Position numbers and translations under genes: made by a program. A DNA stretch of 64,000 bases, taken from NCBI RefSeq assembly GCF_051027545.1, contig NZ_CP194902.1, forward strand, positions 806,001 to 870,000, given 5' to 3'. Shown one piece after another: positions 52,256 to 61,025 of the stretch; the stretch's first letter is position 1; every line of letters begins with the position of its first letter. The DNA comes from Methylocaldum sp002005105. GTDB lineage: Bacteria > Pseudomonadota > Gammaproteobacteria > Methylococcales > Methylococcaceae. The notes beneath the pieces are model-generated. The model saw only the letters and a program-made list of their open reading frames with translations. It had not been told where the DNA came from and searched no databases.

Positions 52256-53749
52256 ATGGCTCGTGTCATCGCCATCACCAGCGGTAAAGGCGGCGTCGGC
52301 AAAAGCAATCTGGCCGTCAATCTGGCCTGCGCGCTGTCGGAGCACGCGGAAAAGACCTGTCTGTTCGACGCCGATACCGGTCTCGCCAACGTCAATGTGC
52401 TGCTGGGCGTACATCCCGAAGCCACTCTCGCCGACTGCCTGAAGGGGCGAAAGCGTCTGGACGACGTCATACTCCGCTACCGCGAGAATTTCCACATCGT
52501 TCCCGCCGCATCCGGCATCGCGGAGTGCGCCAATCTCGAACCGGAGCAAAGGCACCGGCTGATTCTCGGCCTGGCCGATCTGGATTCGAGCTACGACTAC
52601 ATCCTGATCGATACGCCGGCCGGCGTGGAAAACAACGTGCAGGATTTCTTGCTGGCGGCGGGCACGGCGATTCTGGTCATCACGCCGGAGCCCACGTCGC
52701 TGACCGACGCCTTCTCGCTGATCAAGATCCTGAAAAACCGCGAGGCCGAGATCGATTTTCACGTGCTGGTCAACATGACCAAAGACCGCGCCAGCAGCCT
52801 GGAGGTGTTCAACCGCTTTCGGGGCGCGATCAAGAACTACCTGGGCTTGGACGTCGATTATCTCGGCTATGTGCCGCTCGATGAGGCTCTGCTAGATGCC
52901 GTGAGCTTGCAGACGCCGGTGACGCAGACCCACCCGAGTTCTCCGGCGAGCTGGGCCATCAAACAGATTGCCGAAGTCATTCGGGAGCGGCTGCCGGCCA
53001 CAGGGGATGCATCGAACTTCAGCCGCTACTGGGACAAGGTGGAAACCGATCTGTCCCGGCAGGCACCGGAACCGCCGGTCACGGACGCTGACGGCAACCC
53101 GGATCGACCGCCAAGCACGGAGAACGATGCGCCTGCGGCCGAGCGCGCGCCATTCGTCCCAACGCCGACGCGCGAGTCCATAGAATCCCAGATCGAAACC
53201 TATCTCAAACGGTTCAGCGCTTTTCCGTTCGATACGATTCAAATGCTTTATCGGGATCTCGAAGTCAAGGGATTTCCGGAAATCGATTTAAAAGAGATTT
53301 GCACGACGCTGGAAGCCATTTACGAGCGACGCTACGAACGGCCTATCAAAAGTCCCGACAGCACGATCGTTCAGTTGCTGGCGAACGCTCGCGGGTCGGA
53401 CGAAAAGACCCGCCAACTCGCGGAATTCCTCAGATCGAGCTACGAGCGGCAGTTCGGATGCAAACTGATCGATCCTCTGGTCGAGATGGAACGCTGGATT
53501 TCCGAGGAGGCTTTCACCGAGGCGGATTTCGAGCGCTTGCTCGAGAAAGCCCGAGAATGGTTTCGAATCCGCTTCGGGAAACCCTACGCGGACGAAAAGG
53601 ACCGGCTGATCGAACAGCTTAGAATCGAGATCGGCGCCTTGGGGGAGCGGGAAGCGGCGCTGCAAGCCAGCGCCGAGATCCTGATGGAAGCCTTGCGGCC
53701 GGTTCGGGATTCCAAAATGCGCTTGGACGAACTGGCGCAGCGAAAATAA
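52256..53749 (+). CDS. MinD/FlhG-like ATPase with a long C-terminal extension
   Basis: A 497-residue ParA/MinD-type ATPase. ATSGKGGVGKSNLAVNLACA has the deviant Walker A; DADTGLANVNVLLG follows, and IDTPAGVENN is the switch II motif. Residues ~1-265 form this domain. A proline-rich linker (~270-300) leads to a ~190-residue helical extension with no family I recognise (SQIETYLKRFSAFPFDTIQM, AEILMEALRPVRDSKMRLDE). MinD itself is ~270 residues with an amphipathic tail, so this is a variant. There is no MinE, MinC or flagellar gene. It is divergent from the hydrogenase-like gene. Confidence 0.85.
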   Translation: MARVIAITSGKGGVGKSNLAVNLACALSEHAEKTCLFDADTGLANVNVLLGVHPEATLADCLKGRKRLDDVILRYRENFHIVPAASGIAECANLEPEQRHRLILGLADLDSSYDYILIDTPAGVENNVQDFLLAAGTAILVITPEPTSLTDAFSLIKILKNREAEIDFHVLVNMTKDRASSLEVFNRFRGAIKNYLGLDVDYLGYVPLDEALLDAVSLQTPVTQTHPSSPASWAIKQIAEVIRERLPATGDASNFSRYWDKVETDLSRQAPEPPVTDADGNPDRPPSTENDAPAAERAPFVPTPTRESIESQIETYLKRFSAFPFDTIQMLYRDLEVKGFPEIDLKEICTTLEAIYERRYERPIKSPDSTIVQLLANARGSDEKTRQLAEFLRSSYERQFGCKLIDPLVEMERWISEEAFTEADFERLLEKAREWFRIRFGKPYADEKDRLIEQLRIEIGALGEREAALQASAEILMEALRPVRDSKMRLDELAQRK

Positions 53750-53795
53750 AGCCCATTCTCGATCCTGTTAGCCTTTGCCTAACAGGAATCCCTTC

Positions 53796-53948
53796 CCAAT
53801 CGCAACGCAAACGTCGCTTTAGTCGCGACCTTTCCCGACACGACGAATCGTCGGCAAAGGATTGCCGACCTACAAATCTGTGTCGCCAAGTAGGTCGGGA
53901 ATCCTTTCCCGACGCAACGGATGTGTCGGCAATGGATTGCCGATCTAC
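53796..53948. repeat. REP cluster (GTAGGTCGG family)
   Basis: One degenerate copy contains the CCAATCGCAA module (53796) and ends in GGATTGCCGACCTAC (53874). A second complete copy runs from 53890 (GTAGGTCGGGAATCC) to 53948 (GGATTGCCGATCTAC). They fill most of the gap between the MinD-like gene and the convergent phosphoesterase gene. Confidence 0.7.
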
Positions 53949-54001
53949 AAGAGCTTATTTCGGCCTATACACCGGCGCGGCGCCGATAGAACTTTAAGCG
54001 A

Positions 54002-55366
54002 TCACAAATCCAGCGCATTCAGCAAGTCGTTGGCTTTGGCGTCACGCTCGCCCAGCGGTTTCAGATCGAACCGGGTTTCGATGAATTTCAGGATCGATGT
54101 GCCGTCATAGAAGGTGTGATCGACATACCCGCGCTTGGCGAACGGGGAAATGACGATGGTCGGCACGCGGTTGCCCGGTCCCCAGCGGTCGCCCGGAGGC
54201 GGCGGGACATGATCCCAAAACCCGCCGTATTCGTCGTAAGTGACGATGATCACGCTGTTCCGCCACAGCCGGCTTTGTTCGATCTTGCGGATCACCGCCA
54301 CCGCCTGCATCTCCCCGGCCAGAAGATCGGCATAGCCGGGATGCTCGCTATGGGCTCCTATGGGCTTATAAAAGGAAACCGCCGGCAAATTTCCTTTTTC
54401 GATGGCCTTCAATAAATCCGTTTCGTCCTTGAGATGCCTGGCCCTTTCGCGGGTTCCCTGGGCGTAGCGGTCGAAATACGCGAATGGCTGATGATGGTAC
54501 TGAAAACTTTCGTCGGCTTTCCCTGCGATCGCGTCATTCCAGCCGCCGGAATACCACGCCCATGAAATCTTTTTCTCCGACAGGCGATCGCCGATCGTGG
54601 GAAAAGTTTGCGGCGGCAAAAGCCGGCGCGGATCGGTGATCTTCGGACTGTGAGGCGTCTGCATCGTCTGAATGGTGTTCACGGCATAGCCGTCGGGCGT
54701 AAACACGCCGTCCTTGATCAACTCGCCTTTCTCGTTCAAGACGACGGTCGATTCGGCCGGCGGGTCGTCGTGATGCGGCGTACAGGCGCAGACCAGCCAA
54801 AAATGATTCAAGAGCGACCCGCCGAAAGCGGCCTGAAAGAAACGATCCGCCAGCGTGTATTTTTCTGCGTACTCCCACAACGGAAGCTTGCGGCCGTCGT
54901 AATACCCCATGGCCAGGCCGCCGGCATCCGACACGGCCGCGAAACGATCCATGCGCCCGCCGTTGATTTGGGCCTGGTGTTGATAAAATCGATGTAGCGG
55001 ATCGCCGATTTTTTGATCGATCGCAACATACTGGCTGATCTCGAACGGACGGTTCGGCAAATCCGAAGGAAAGCGCTCGTCGGGCACAGGCGGCTTCTTT
55101 TCGGTATTCATTACCCTGGGCAGGGTGGCGTAGACCCCGCCTTGACGATCGGTCTGCCGCATCGTTTCCTCCGGCGCATTCGCCAATCCGTCCGCTCCCG
55201 GAAACAGTCCGTAGAGATTGTCGAAGCTGTGGTTCTCAAGATAAATCACCACGATGTGGCGAATCCGGTCCAATCCTGGGTTCCGGCTCGATTTGGCCGA
55301 AGCAGATAAGGGCGTCGAGAGAATCAGAAATATCAGGAGGACATTCAGGCAGGCTGTTTTTTTCAT
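54002..55366 (-). CDS. Secreted phosphoesterase (phospholipase C / acid phosphatase family)
   Basis: A 454-residue protein with a signal peptide (MKKTACLNVLLIFLILSTPL, cleavage near SASA). The mature domain has the phosphoesterase family metal-site motifs: HIVVIYLENHSFDNLYGLFP, the VIIVTYDEYGGFWDHVPPPP stretch, and RVPTIVISPFAKRG. It resembles AcpA-like acid phosphatases and phospholipases C that act outside the cytoplasmic membrane. Substrate unknown. The divergent neighbour is an SGNH-type protein. Confidence 0.88.
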   Translation of the reverse strand: MKKTACLNVLLIFLILSTPLSASAKSSRNPGLDRIRHIVVIYLENHSFDNLYGLFPGADGLANAPEETMRQTDRQGGVYATLPRVMNTEKKPPVPDERFPSDLPNRPFEISQYVAIDQKIGDPLHRFYQHQAQINGGRMDRFAAVSDAGGLAMGYYDGRKLPLWEYAEKYTLADRFFQAAFGGSLLNHFWLVCACTPHHDDPPAESTVVLNEKGELIKDGVFTPDGYAVNTIQTMQTPHSPKITDPRRLLPPQTFPTIGDRLSEKKISWAWYSGGWNDAIAGKADESFQYHHQPFAYFDRYAQGTRERARHLKDETDLLKAIEKGNLPAVSFYKPIGAHSEHPGYADLLAGEMQAVAVIRKIEQSRLWRNSVIIVTYDEYGGFWDHVPPPPGDRWGPGNRVPTIVISPFAKRGYVDHTFYDGTSILKFIETRFDLKPLGERDAKANDLLNALDL

Positions 55367-55509
55367 CGCGGATGTTCGAAAGACTTAAGTCGCTGATGCC
55401 GTCAAATTCGTAACCGGTTATTTTACGCAGTCCAGTGTTACGTCGCGTGACAAATCCGCTCAGACTGATGCCCAAGCCAAATCGCCCGAGTGCCCGCAGC
55501 GATAGAAAC

Positions 55510-56304
55510 ATGACTGTCAAAGTCGATAAGCAGCCGACTCGGCCCGTGATCCTGATCGGAGCGAGCAATCTCGCACGGGCCTTTCCCTTGGTCGTGAACG
55601 GTCTGCGAGCGGGATTGCGGGAGCCTTTGGACGTGCTGGCGGCGTTCGGGCATGGCCGATCTTACGGGCTCTGGAGCCGGATGCTGGGCCGAACGCTTCC
55701 CGGCATCGTCCGGTGCGGGCTGTGGACCGCTCTGCGGAAACACGGTTCGGACAGTCTTCCACCGTTCGCGGCCGTGACCGATATCGGCAACGATCTGGTT
55801 TACGGCGTCACCGTTCCGCAGCTGCTCGCCTGGGTCGAAGCCTGCCTGAGCCGGCTGGCCGAGCAACGCGCCGAAATCGCCTTGATGGCCTTGCCGCTGG
55901 AAAGCGTCGAACGGCTTAATCCCTGGAAGTTCGAATTGTTGCGCAGGACTTTCTTCCCGGCGCACCGAATCGCGTGGCCGGTGCTGTTCGATCGTGTGAA
56001 CCGCTGCCAGGAAGAAATGCGGCAGCTCGCGAGGGTATACGGCATCCGCTTGATCGAGCCGCCGGCCACCTGGTACGGCTTCGATCCGATCCATATGCTG
56101 CGCCGCCGGCAGCCGGAAGTCTGGCGCGAATTGTTTTCACAGTGGCCGGCCTGGGATCGGTCCGCTTCCATTGCCTATCCGCCCTTGGCGGAGTCGATCC
56201 GCCTGCGCGCGATTTGTCCCGCCGAACGCTACCTGTTCGGCCATCGACAAATCACTTCGCAGCCGGTCCTGAAGCAGAACCGGTTCAAGCTTTCGATGTA
56301 CTGA
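55510..56304 (+). CDS. SGNH-hydrolase-like protein
   Basis: A 264-residue protein with SGNH-like blocks: LIGASNLARAFPLV (block I, Ser with Asn three residues later), TDIGNDLVYG (block III-like GND) and GFDPIHMLRRRQ (Asp and His of the catalytic set). It lacks a signal peptide. The frame is open 25 codons upstream; I chose the ATG at 55510 (MTVKVDKQPTRPVILIG) because the family sequence starts there. It may be an esterase or related hydrolase; the substrate is unknown. Confidence 0.7.
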   Translation: MTVKVDKQPTRPVILIGASNLARAFPLVVNGLRAGLREPLDVLAAFGHGRSYGLWSRMLGRTLPGIVRCGLWTALRKHGSDSLPPFAAVTDIGNDLVYGVTVPQLLAWVEACLSRLAEQRAEIALMALPLESVERLNPWKFELLRRTFFPAHRIAWPVLFDRVNRCQEEMRQLARVYGIRLIEPPATWYGFDPIHMLRRRQPEVWRELFSQWPAWDRSASIAYPPLAESIRLRAICPAERYLFGHRQITSQPVLKQNRFKLSMY

Positions 56305-56308
56305 GGGC

Positions 56309-56332
56309 AAAAAAAGGGGCTCCGCGGAGCCC
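56309..56332 (-). terminator. Rho-independent terminator of the PepSY gene
   Basis: Read on the reverse strand, a perfect GGGCTCCG-CGGAGCCC stem (56317-56332) is followed by a run of seven Ts (56315-56309). It lies 29 bp after the stop of the PepSY gene. The SGNH gene on the other strand ends at 56304, so the terminator may also serve it weakly. Confidence 0.8.
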
Positions 56333-56360
56333 GTTCGAGGATGGGTCGGATCGGAAAGTG

Positions 56361-56897
56361 TCACTCTTTGCCGATCTGGTAAATCTCTTCTTCGTCGTCC
56401 TCGACGATCTTGCCGGTCGCCGCATCGACCTCCATCTTCAGTTCCTTTCCGTCCGCGGTCTTGATGTCGAATTCATAGGACGCATCGCCGTTGGACTCGA
56501 TCTCGTACTCGGTCTCGACGATCTCGCCCGGATGCTTTTCGAGGGCGATCTTCTTGGCCTCCTCTTCGCTGATCTTCATCTTGGCCTTGAACAGCGGATC
56601 GTCGGCGCTGTCGACTTCCTGTTCCTCCTCGGTAATTTTTCCCGTGTTGGCGTCGCATTCGTATTCCCAGTCCTTGCCGTCCGTGCCGGCGATCTCGAAT
56701 TCATAGGTAGGGGCGCCACGCTCCTTCTTGAACTCGAGCTTGACGACCTCTCCGTCTTTCTTGGCCAGCGCCGCCTCCAGGCATTTTTCCATGCTGACCT
56801 TGGTTTTCGGCATTTTGATTTTTTCGGCGAATGCCGCGGTCGCTCCCAAGGACAAAAACAGTGCGGTGAATGTTGTTATTGTGATGCGTGTTTTCAT
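56361..56897 (-). CDS. Secreted protein with two PepSY-like domains
   Basis: A 178-residue, acidic protein with a signal peptide (MKTRITITTFTALFLSLGAT, cleavage near AFA). The mature part has two PepSY-type repeats: CLEAALAKKDGEVVKLEFKK ... YECDANTGKITE and AKKIALEKHPGEIVETEYEI ... MEVDAATGKIVED. PepSY domains are thought to bind or inhibit peptidases or to sense periplasmic conditions. A terminator follows its stop. It stands alone, divergent from nothing close. Confidence 0.85.
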   Translation of the reverse strand: MKTRITITTFTALFLSLGATAAFAEKIKMPKTKVSMEKCLEAALAKKDGEVVKLEFKKERGAPTYEFEIAGTDGKDWEYECDANTGKITEEEQEVDSADDPLFKAKMKISEEEAKKIALEKHPGEIVETEYEIESNGDASYEFDIKTADGKELKMEVDAATGKIVEDDEEEIYQIGKE

Positions 56898-57167
56898 CGT
56901 TTGCCTCCGTTGGCTTCTGGCGGGAACATCGGACTCCCTAGAGGATTTGATCCGGCGATCCGCGTTTGTTCTTCAAATCGGATGCCGGGTTCGAGTATAA
57001 GAGCCTTCTTATTCATTAACAATAACATGCCGTACCCCCTACATCCGGTAAGGGACTCTTTTCGGTACCCGCGTCGCCGCTGATCGGCCGGCGCGTGTTC
57101 GACTCGCGTCGAGAATCCAAGCTATCGCACGAGCAGGTGAAACCGCCTACATTCGGGATATCGCCCT

Positions 57168-57977
57168 TCAGCGCTCCTCGAGCCTGAATTTCATCGTGAG
57201 CGTGGCGCGCTGGGCCACGGCGCGGCCTTCGCTGAAGGCGGGCTTGAAGCGCCACCGCCGGATCGCCTTGAGCGCGGCCTCGTCGAATACCCGCTCGGGG
57301 CTGGCCGCCACCACCCTCGCCGCGCTCACCGTACCCGAAGGGCTGACGTCGATCTCGATCCGCACCCAACCCTCGATTTTTTGCGCGCGGGCTCGGGGCG
57401 GATATTCCGGCAATACACGGGAGAGTACGACCAGATCCCCGGCGCCGGAACCACCTTCGCCGGTCGAGCCATTCCCCTCTCCGGTCGGCTTCTTTTCCGG
57501 ATTCCATTGCCCAGGGGGTGCCGTAAGGCGTGAGTCGGAGCCCGACACAGGGCTAAGCGGGGCGCCCGTGCCCTGTTCGGGAATATCCAGCCGAGGGGCC
57601 GGTACGCCCGGCGCAGGGGCCGGCGCTTTCCGAGGCTTGGGGGCGCCGGTACGGCCGGACCCGCGCGCCGGCGCTTTGCCGGAAGGCTTGGCGGGACCGG
57701 ATGGCGGGCGCCCGGTCGACGGCCGGGACTCCGGCGCGACCTCGGTCATCGGCTTGGGCGCGGGCGGCGGAACCGGTTTCGACTCCTCGGTCTTCGGAAT
57801 GATGCGAATGAAATCGACCGGCTGCGGATTGGGCGTCGATATCAGCCTGGTCTCACGGTGACTGATCAGGGCGCCTATCAATAACAGCAAGGCCAGATTA
57901 ATGACCGCCGCCGCGGCGAAGGCTCCGGCCAGGACCCATCTCGAGCGGCTCGAGATCCCGGCAAGGGAGGTTTTCAT
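57168..57977 (-). CDS. TonB family energy transducer
   Basis: A 269-residue protein with one N-terminal membrane anchor (VLAGAFAAAAVINLALLLLI), a proline/glycine-rich periplasmic spacer (residues ~65-175) and a C-terminal TonB domain (VVLSRVLPEYPPRARAQKIE, GWVRIEIDVSPSGTVSAARV, FDEAALKAIRRWRFKP). TonB transfers proton-motive force to outer-membrane receptors. The frame continues upstream of 57977, but the four-base overlap with exbD (57974) fixes the ATG. It is the last gene of a five-gene TonB2-type module with DUF3450 and a TtpC-like protein. No receptor gene lies adjacent. Confidence 0.9.
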   Translation of the reverse strand: MKTSLAGISSRSRWVLAGAFAAAAVINLALLLLIGALISHRETRLISTPNPQPVDFIRIIPKTEESKPVPPPAPKPMTEVAPESRPSTGRPPSGPAKPSGKAPARGSGRTGAPKPRKAPAPAPGVPAPRLDIPEQGTGAPLSPVSGSDSRLTAPPGQWNPEKKPTGEGNGSTGEGGSGAGDLVVLSRVLPEYPPRARAQKIEGWVRIEIDVSPSGTVSAARVVAASPERVFDEAALKAIRRWRFKPAFSEGRAVAQRATLTMKFRLEER

Positions 57978-58408
57978 GGCGTGTCTGGAGCCGTACTGGC
58001 CGCGACCGAAATGTTGACGAAACCGGCGAGGCGCAGCTGATCCATCACTTTGACCAGCAAGCCGGTGCTGGTATGGGCGTCTGCCAGAATGATGGCGGCT
58101 TGGGCCGGATTGGCGAGGCCCAGTTGTTCGAGCCGGGCGCGCAACAGGCGTATGTCGATGGAAGCATCGTGCAGCCAGATTTGTTCGTCGGCGGTGATGG
58201 TGATGATCACCGCCGCATTCTGCTGCGGCACCGCCGTTGCGGCCTTGGGACGCTGAACCGCCACCGCCGACTCGCGGATAAAGGAGGTCGTCACCAGAAA
58301 AAAGATCAGCAGGATGAACACCATATCGATGAGCGGCGTCAGGTTGATCGCATCGGCGCTTTCGTCGCCGCCGTCGGTGCGGCGCGTGAACAGGCTGCGT
58401 TTTCTCAT
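57974..58408 (-). CDS. exbD: ExbD/TolR family protein
   Basis: A 144-residue protein: a basic start, one membrane segment with the conserved aspartate (INLTPLIDMVFILLIFFLVT), and a periplasmic domain (QQNAAVIITITADEQIWLHD ... LAGFVNISVAAST). ExbD with ExbB forms the proton-driven motor for TonB. It overlaps exbB by four bases (58405-58408) and tonB by four bases, so it is translated in a coupled chain. Confidence 0.92.
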   Translation of the reverse strand: MRKRSLFTRRTDGGDESADAINLTPLIDMVFILLIFFLVTTSFIRESAVAVQRPKAATAVPQQNAAVIITITADEQIWLHDASIDIRLLRARLEQLGLANPAQAAIILADAHTSTGLLVKVMDQLRLAGFVNISVAASTAPDTP

Positions 58409-58917
58409 GGCTGCCGCAAACGGTCGGCATAGCGGCGCTCGAAGGCCCTAGCGCGGCGGTTGAGGTTGTAGCCGACCCCTACGCCGAAAAGTCCCATCAC
58501 CAGGCCCGCCAGCGTCGTGATCAGCGCCTGGGAGACGCCTCGCGCGACGATGCGCGTTTCCGCACTGCCGAATACGCGGATCAGGTCGAAGGTTTCGATG
58601 ATGCCGGTCACCGTGCCCAAGAGGCCCAACATCGGCAGAATGCCGGAAAGGGTCTTGATCAGGCGCAGATGGCGGCGCAGGGCAATTTTCATCTCGATCA
58701 CCGCGGCGGGGGAACGCACAAGCGGCACACGTCGCTCCAAGAACCTGGGCAATGTGCGGAGAAAGAACCAGTAGCGCTCCAAGACCAAGGTCCACAGCAG
58801 CAGGGAGACGGCCAGCAACGGCCACATCACCGGGCCGCCCAAATCCATCAGATCTTCGACGTGCTGCTCGGATTTATGAAGAAAGCTCAAGAAAGTTTCG
58901 AACACCCGGCTGCCCAT
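58405..58917 (-). CDS. exbB: ExbB/TolQ/MotA family proton channel
   Basis: A 170-residue MotA/TolQ/ExbB protein with three membrane segments (MWPLLAVSLLLWTLVLERYW; LPMLGLLGTVTGIIETFDLI; ALITTLAGLVMGLFGVGVGY). It is the short ExbB2 type of the TonB2 system. A second, larger ExbB-like protein (TtpC-like) lies directly upstream, as in Vibrio TonB2 clusters. It overlaps exbD. Confidence 0.9.
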   Translation of the reverse strand: MGSRVFETFLSFLHKSEQHVEDLMDLGGPVMWPLLAVSLLLWTLVLERYWFFLRTLPRFLERRVPLVRSPAAVIEMKIALRRHLRLIKTLSGILPMLGLLGTVTGIIETFDLIRVFGSAETRIVARGVSQALITTLAGLVMGLFGVGVGYNLNRRARAFERRYADRLRQP

Positions 58918-58940
58918 CGTGCCTCCTCTTCGTGGGCGAA

Positions 58941-60185
58941 TTAGACCCTGTTCTTCGGCGGAATGTCCCCATCCGCCGGGGCATTCCGCCGTTCGAGGCG
59001 AGCCGCGAGCGCGGCCGAGGCATGCGCATCGAGCAAGGCGGCGAGGGTCTGGCTCTTCCCCAGCAGCAGGCTGTGCAACAGCAGGATCGGAATGGCGGTA
59101 ACCAGCCCCTCCACGGTAGTGACCAAGGCCTCCGAAATCCCGCCCGACATCAATTTCGGGTCGCCCGAGCCATGCAGGGCGATCGCCTGGAAGGTCTTGA
59201 TCATGCCGGTCACCGTGCCGAGCAAGCCCAGCATCGGCGCAATGGCGGCCACCAATTTCAGGAAAGGCAGAGCCCGCTCCAAGTGTGCCTGTTCGCCGGT
59301 CAATGCCTCTTCCACGGTCAGGTACAGGACCTCCTCCTCGTTCGTGTTCGCTTGTTCGAGCCGCGCGAGCACCCGACCCAGAGGGTTGTCGAGCCGGGGT
59401 CGCGACGACTGTAGCTGGTTTCGGATACGCTGCCCGATCCGCGTCAGCTCGACGAAGCGGTAGGCGGCAAGTGCATAGGCAACGCCCGCAAGCACCAGGA
59501 CCAGGTAGCCGACGACGCCTCCCTGGGCTATGCGTTCGCGCAGAGTCGGAACCTGCACCAACAACTGCAAGGTTTGCCCAGCCGAGGGATCGATGGCCAC
59601 CGGCGCCAGCGACGGCGCCTCCACGCGGGCATACTCCCGAGCCAAATCGAGGAGGTTCGGGGCCGGCTGCCTGGGCAGTTCGATCAAGCGGTCGACCTCG
59701 GGTGAATAAACCAGGTAACGTCCTTCGGAGAGGAAGCTGAATCCTCCCAGACGAAGCACTTCTTTCTCGGCTGCCTGCCCGCTCGGTGCGTAAACCGGAG
59801 CCCGGAAGCTTGCGATGCTGCCCAGGGCGTCGAGCTGGTTCTGCAAGCTGGCGAACAGCTGCGTCAGTTCGTGGGCGTTCGGCATATGGCGGCTATCGGC
59901 GAGCCGGTCGATCAGTTCCCGTTGGTGCGAAGGATCGCCCGCCAGAACCTGCTGCACATAATAGGGCTTGAGATTCGCGGCGCTCTCGCGGATGCTTAAG
60001 AACAATTCCTCCTTGGCCGCCAGCACCGTCGTCAGTTCAGCCTCCACTTCCGACGGCGGGGCCGGCTGTTCGGCTTTCGCCTCGGGTGACGCGGCGGACT
60101 CGGCCAAGGCGGACGGAACGATAAGCCCGAACAGCGCCCAAACGGCCGCAAATCCCAGGATGCGGAGCACGCAAAGCGGCGTCAC
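58941..60185 (-). CDS. TtpC-like protein with ExbB domain and N-terminal coiled coil
   Basis: A 414-residue protein: signal peptide (ILGFAAVWALFGLIVPSALA), a coiled-coil periplasmic part (residues ~40-190), a membrane segment (VVGYLVLVLAGVAYALAAYR), and a C-terminal MotA/TolQ/ExbB domain with LKLVAAIAPMLGLLGTVTGM and SEALVTTVEGLVTAIPILLL. In Vibrio, TtpC is an essential third part of the TonB2 system. It overlaps the DUF3450 gene by four bases upstream (60182-60185) and precedes exbB by 23 bp. Confidence 0.9.
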   Translation of the reverse strand: MTPLCVLRILGFAAVWALFGLIVPSALAESAASPEAKAEQPAPPSEVEAELTTVLAAKEELFLSIRESAANLKPYYVQQVLAGDPSHQRELIDRLADSRHMPNAHELTQLFASLQNQLDALGSIASFRAPVYAPSGQAAEKEVLRLGGFSFLSEGRYLVYSPEVDRLIELPRQPAPNLLDLAREYARVEAPSLAPVAIDPSAGQTLQLLVQVPTLRERIAQGGVVGYLVLVLAGVAYALAAYRFVELTRIGQRIRNQLQSSRPRLDNPLGRVLARLEQANTNEEEVLYLTVEEALTGEQAHLERALPFLKLVAAIAPMLGLLGTVTGMIKTFQAIALHGSGDPKLMSGGISEALVTTVEGLVTAIPILLLHSLLLGKSQTLAALLDAHASAALAARLERRNAPADGDIPPKNRV

Positions 60186-60814
60186 GGTGACTTAGGCCCC
60201 GGCAGCGGCAGCACCATCAGTTGCGGAGGTTCCAGCTTGCGCGCCGTGCGCAGCCCGCGGGCGATCGCTTCGTTCTCCTCGCCGGACAGCCGCTGCCAGC
60301 GCCGCAGATCGTTGCGCCAGATGCCCGATTCGTGGCCATCCAGGGTCTGGTAGTAGAGCGCCAGGCGACCGATGCTTAGGAAATCCACCAGGCGTTCGTC
60401 GTTCCCTATCTTTAGAACAGCCCGGTAAGCTTCCACGCTCCTCGCATAGTCGAGCTCGACCCTGTAGGCTTCCTGAACGCGCCGATATTTCTCAGCCGCG
60501 GACGCGGCAGGATCGCGGATCAGTTTTTCCAGCCTATCGAGCCGATCGCGGCGTTCTTCGAGCAGGAAAGGAGGGCCATTTTCGATCCCTTGCTTCAATG
60601 CGGAAACAGCGTCGGACAAGATGCCGTTCAATCGCTGGTCGAGCTCGGAAAGCGTCTGAAGCTTCGCTTCCGCCGCGTCCAGCGATGCCGACGGCTCGGA
60701 CGAACTCGCCCCTGGCCCGTTAGTGGGCTGAGATGGCGCCGCCAAGGCCAAGGACGGAGCGACGGCCATCAGGCAGACGGCGAAAACGAATTGCGCACTT
60801 CGGCGAAGAAACAC
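60182..60814 (-). CDS. DUF3450 protein of the TonB2 module
   Basis: A 210-residue periplasmic protein with a signal peptide (FVFAVCLMAVAPSLALAAPS) and a helical domain: EAKLQTLSELDQRLNGILSD, then RVELDYARSVEAYRAVLKIG and FLSIGRLALYYQTLDGHESG, fitting DUF3450. Such proteins head TonB2 clusters and are thought to form a periplasmic complex with TtpC. It is the first gene of the reverse-strand module. Confidence 0.88.
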   Translation of the reverse strand: MFLRRSAQFVFAVCLMAVAPSLALAAPSQPTNGPGASSSEPSASLDAAEAKLQTLSELDQRLNGILSDAVSALKQGIENGPPFLLEERRDRLDRLEKLIRDPAASAAEKYRRVQEAYRVELDYARSVEAYRAVLKIGNDERLVDFLSIGRLALYYQTLDGHESGIWRNDLRRWQRLSGEENEAIARGLRTARKLEPPQLMVLPLPGPKSP

Positions 60815-61025
60815 CTTGGGTCGGACCGATGTCCAGGATTGTATTGGCCGCAGGATATCACAGGCTTTTCATCAGCAAGCAACGGGAAAACTTCCCGACC
60901 GGAGCGTTGGGACATTTCTCTTGCCGCAAACTTCCGATGTGAATGCTACGCCGTCTCGCGGTCATGGATCGGTTCCTAATCGGTAGTCTTCGGGAAACCA
61001 TGCTTCCCGAACTTGAGCGCGCTAT

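Noticed and set aside
51855..52442. 195-codon forward frame overlapping the MinD-like start
   Set aside because: Its second half is a shadow of the MinD-like gene, and the first half has no family match.
57978..58430. Upstream part of the TonB reading frame
   Set aside because: This part is a shadow of exbD. The ATG at 57977 with a four-base overlap is the natural start.
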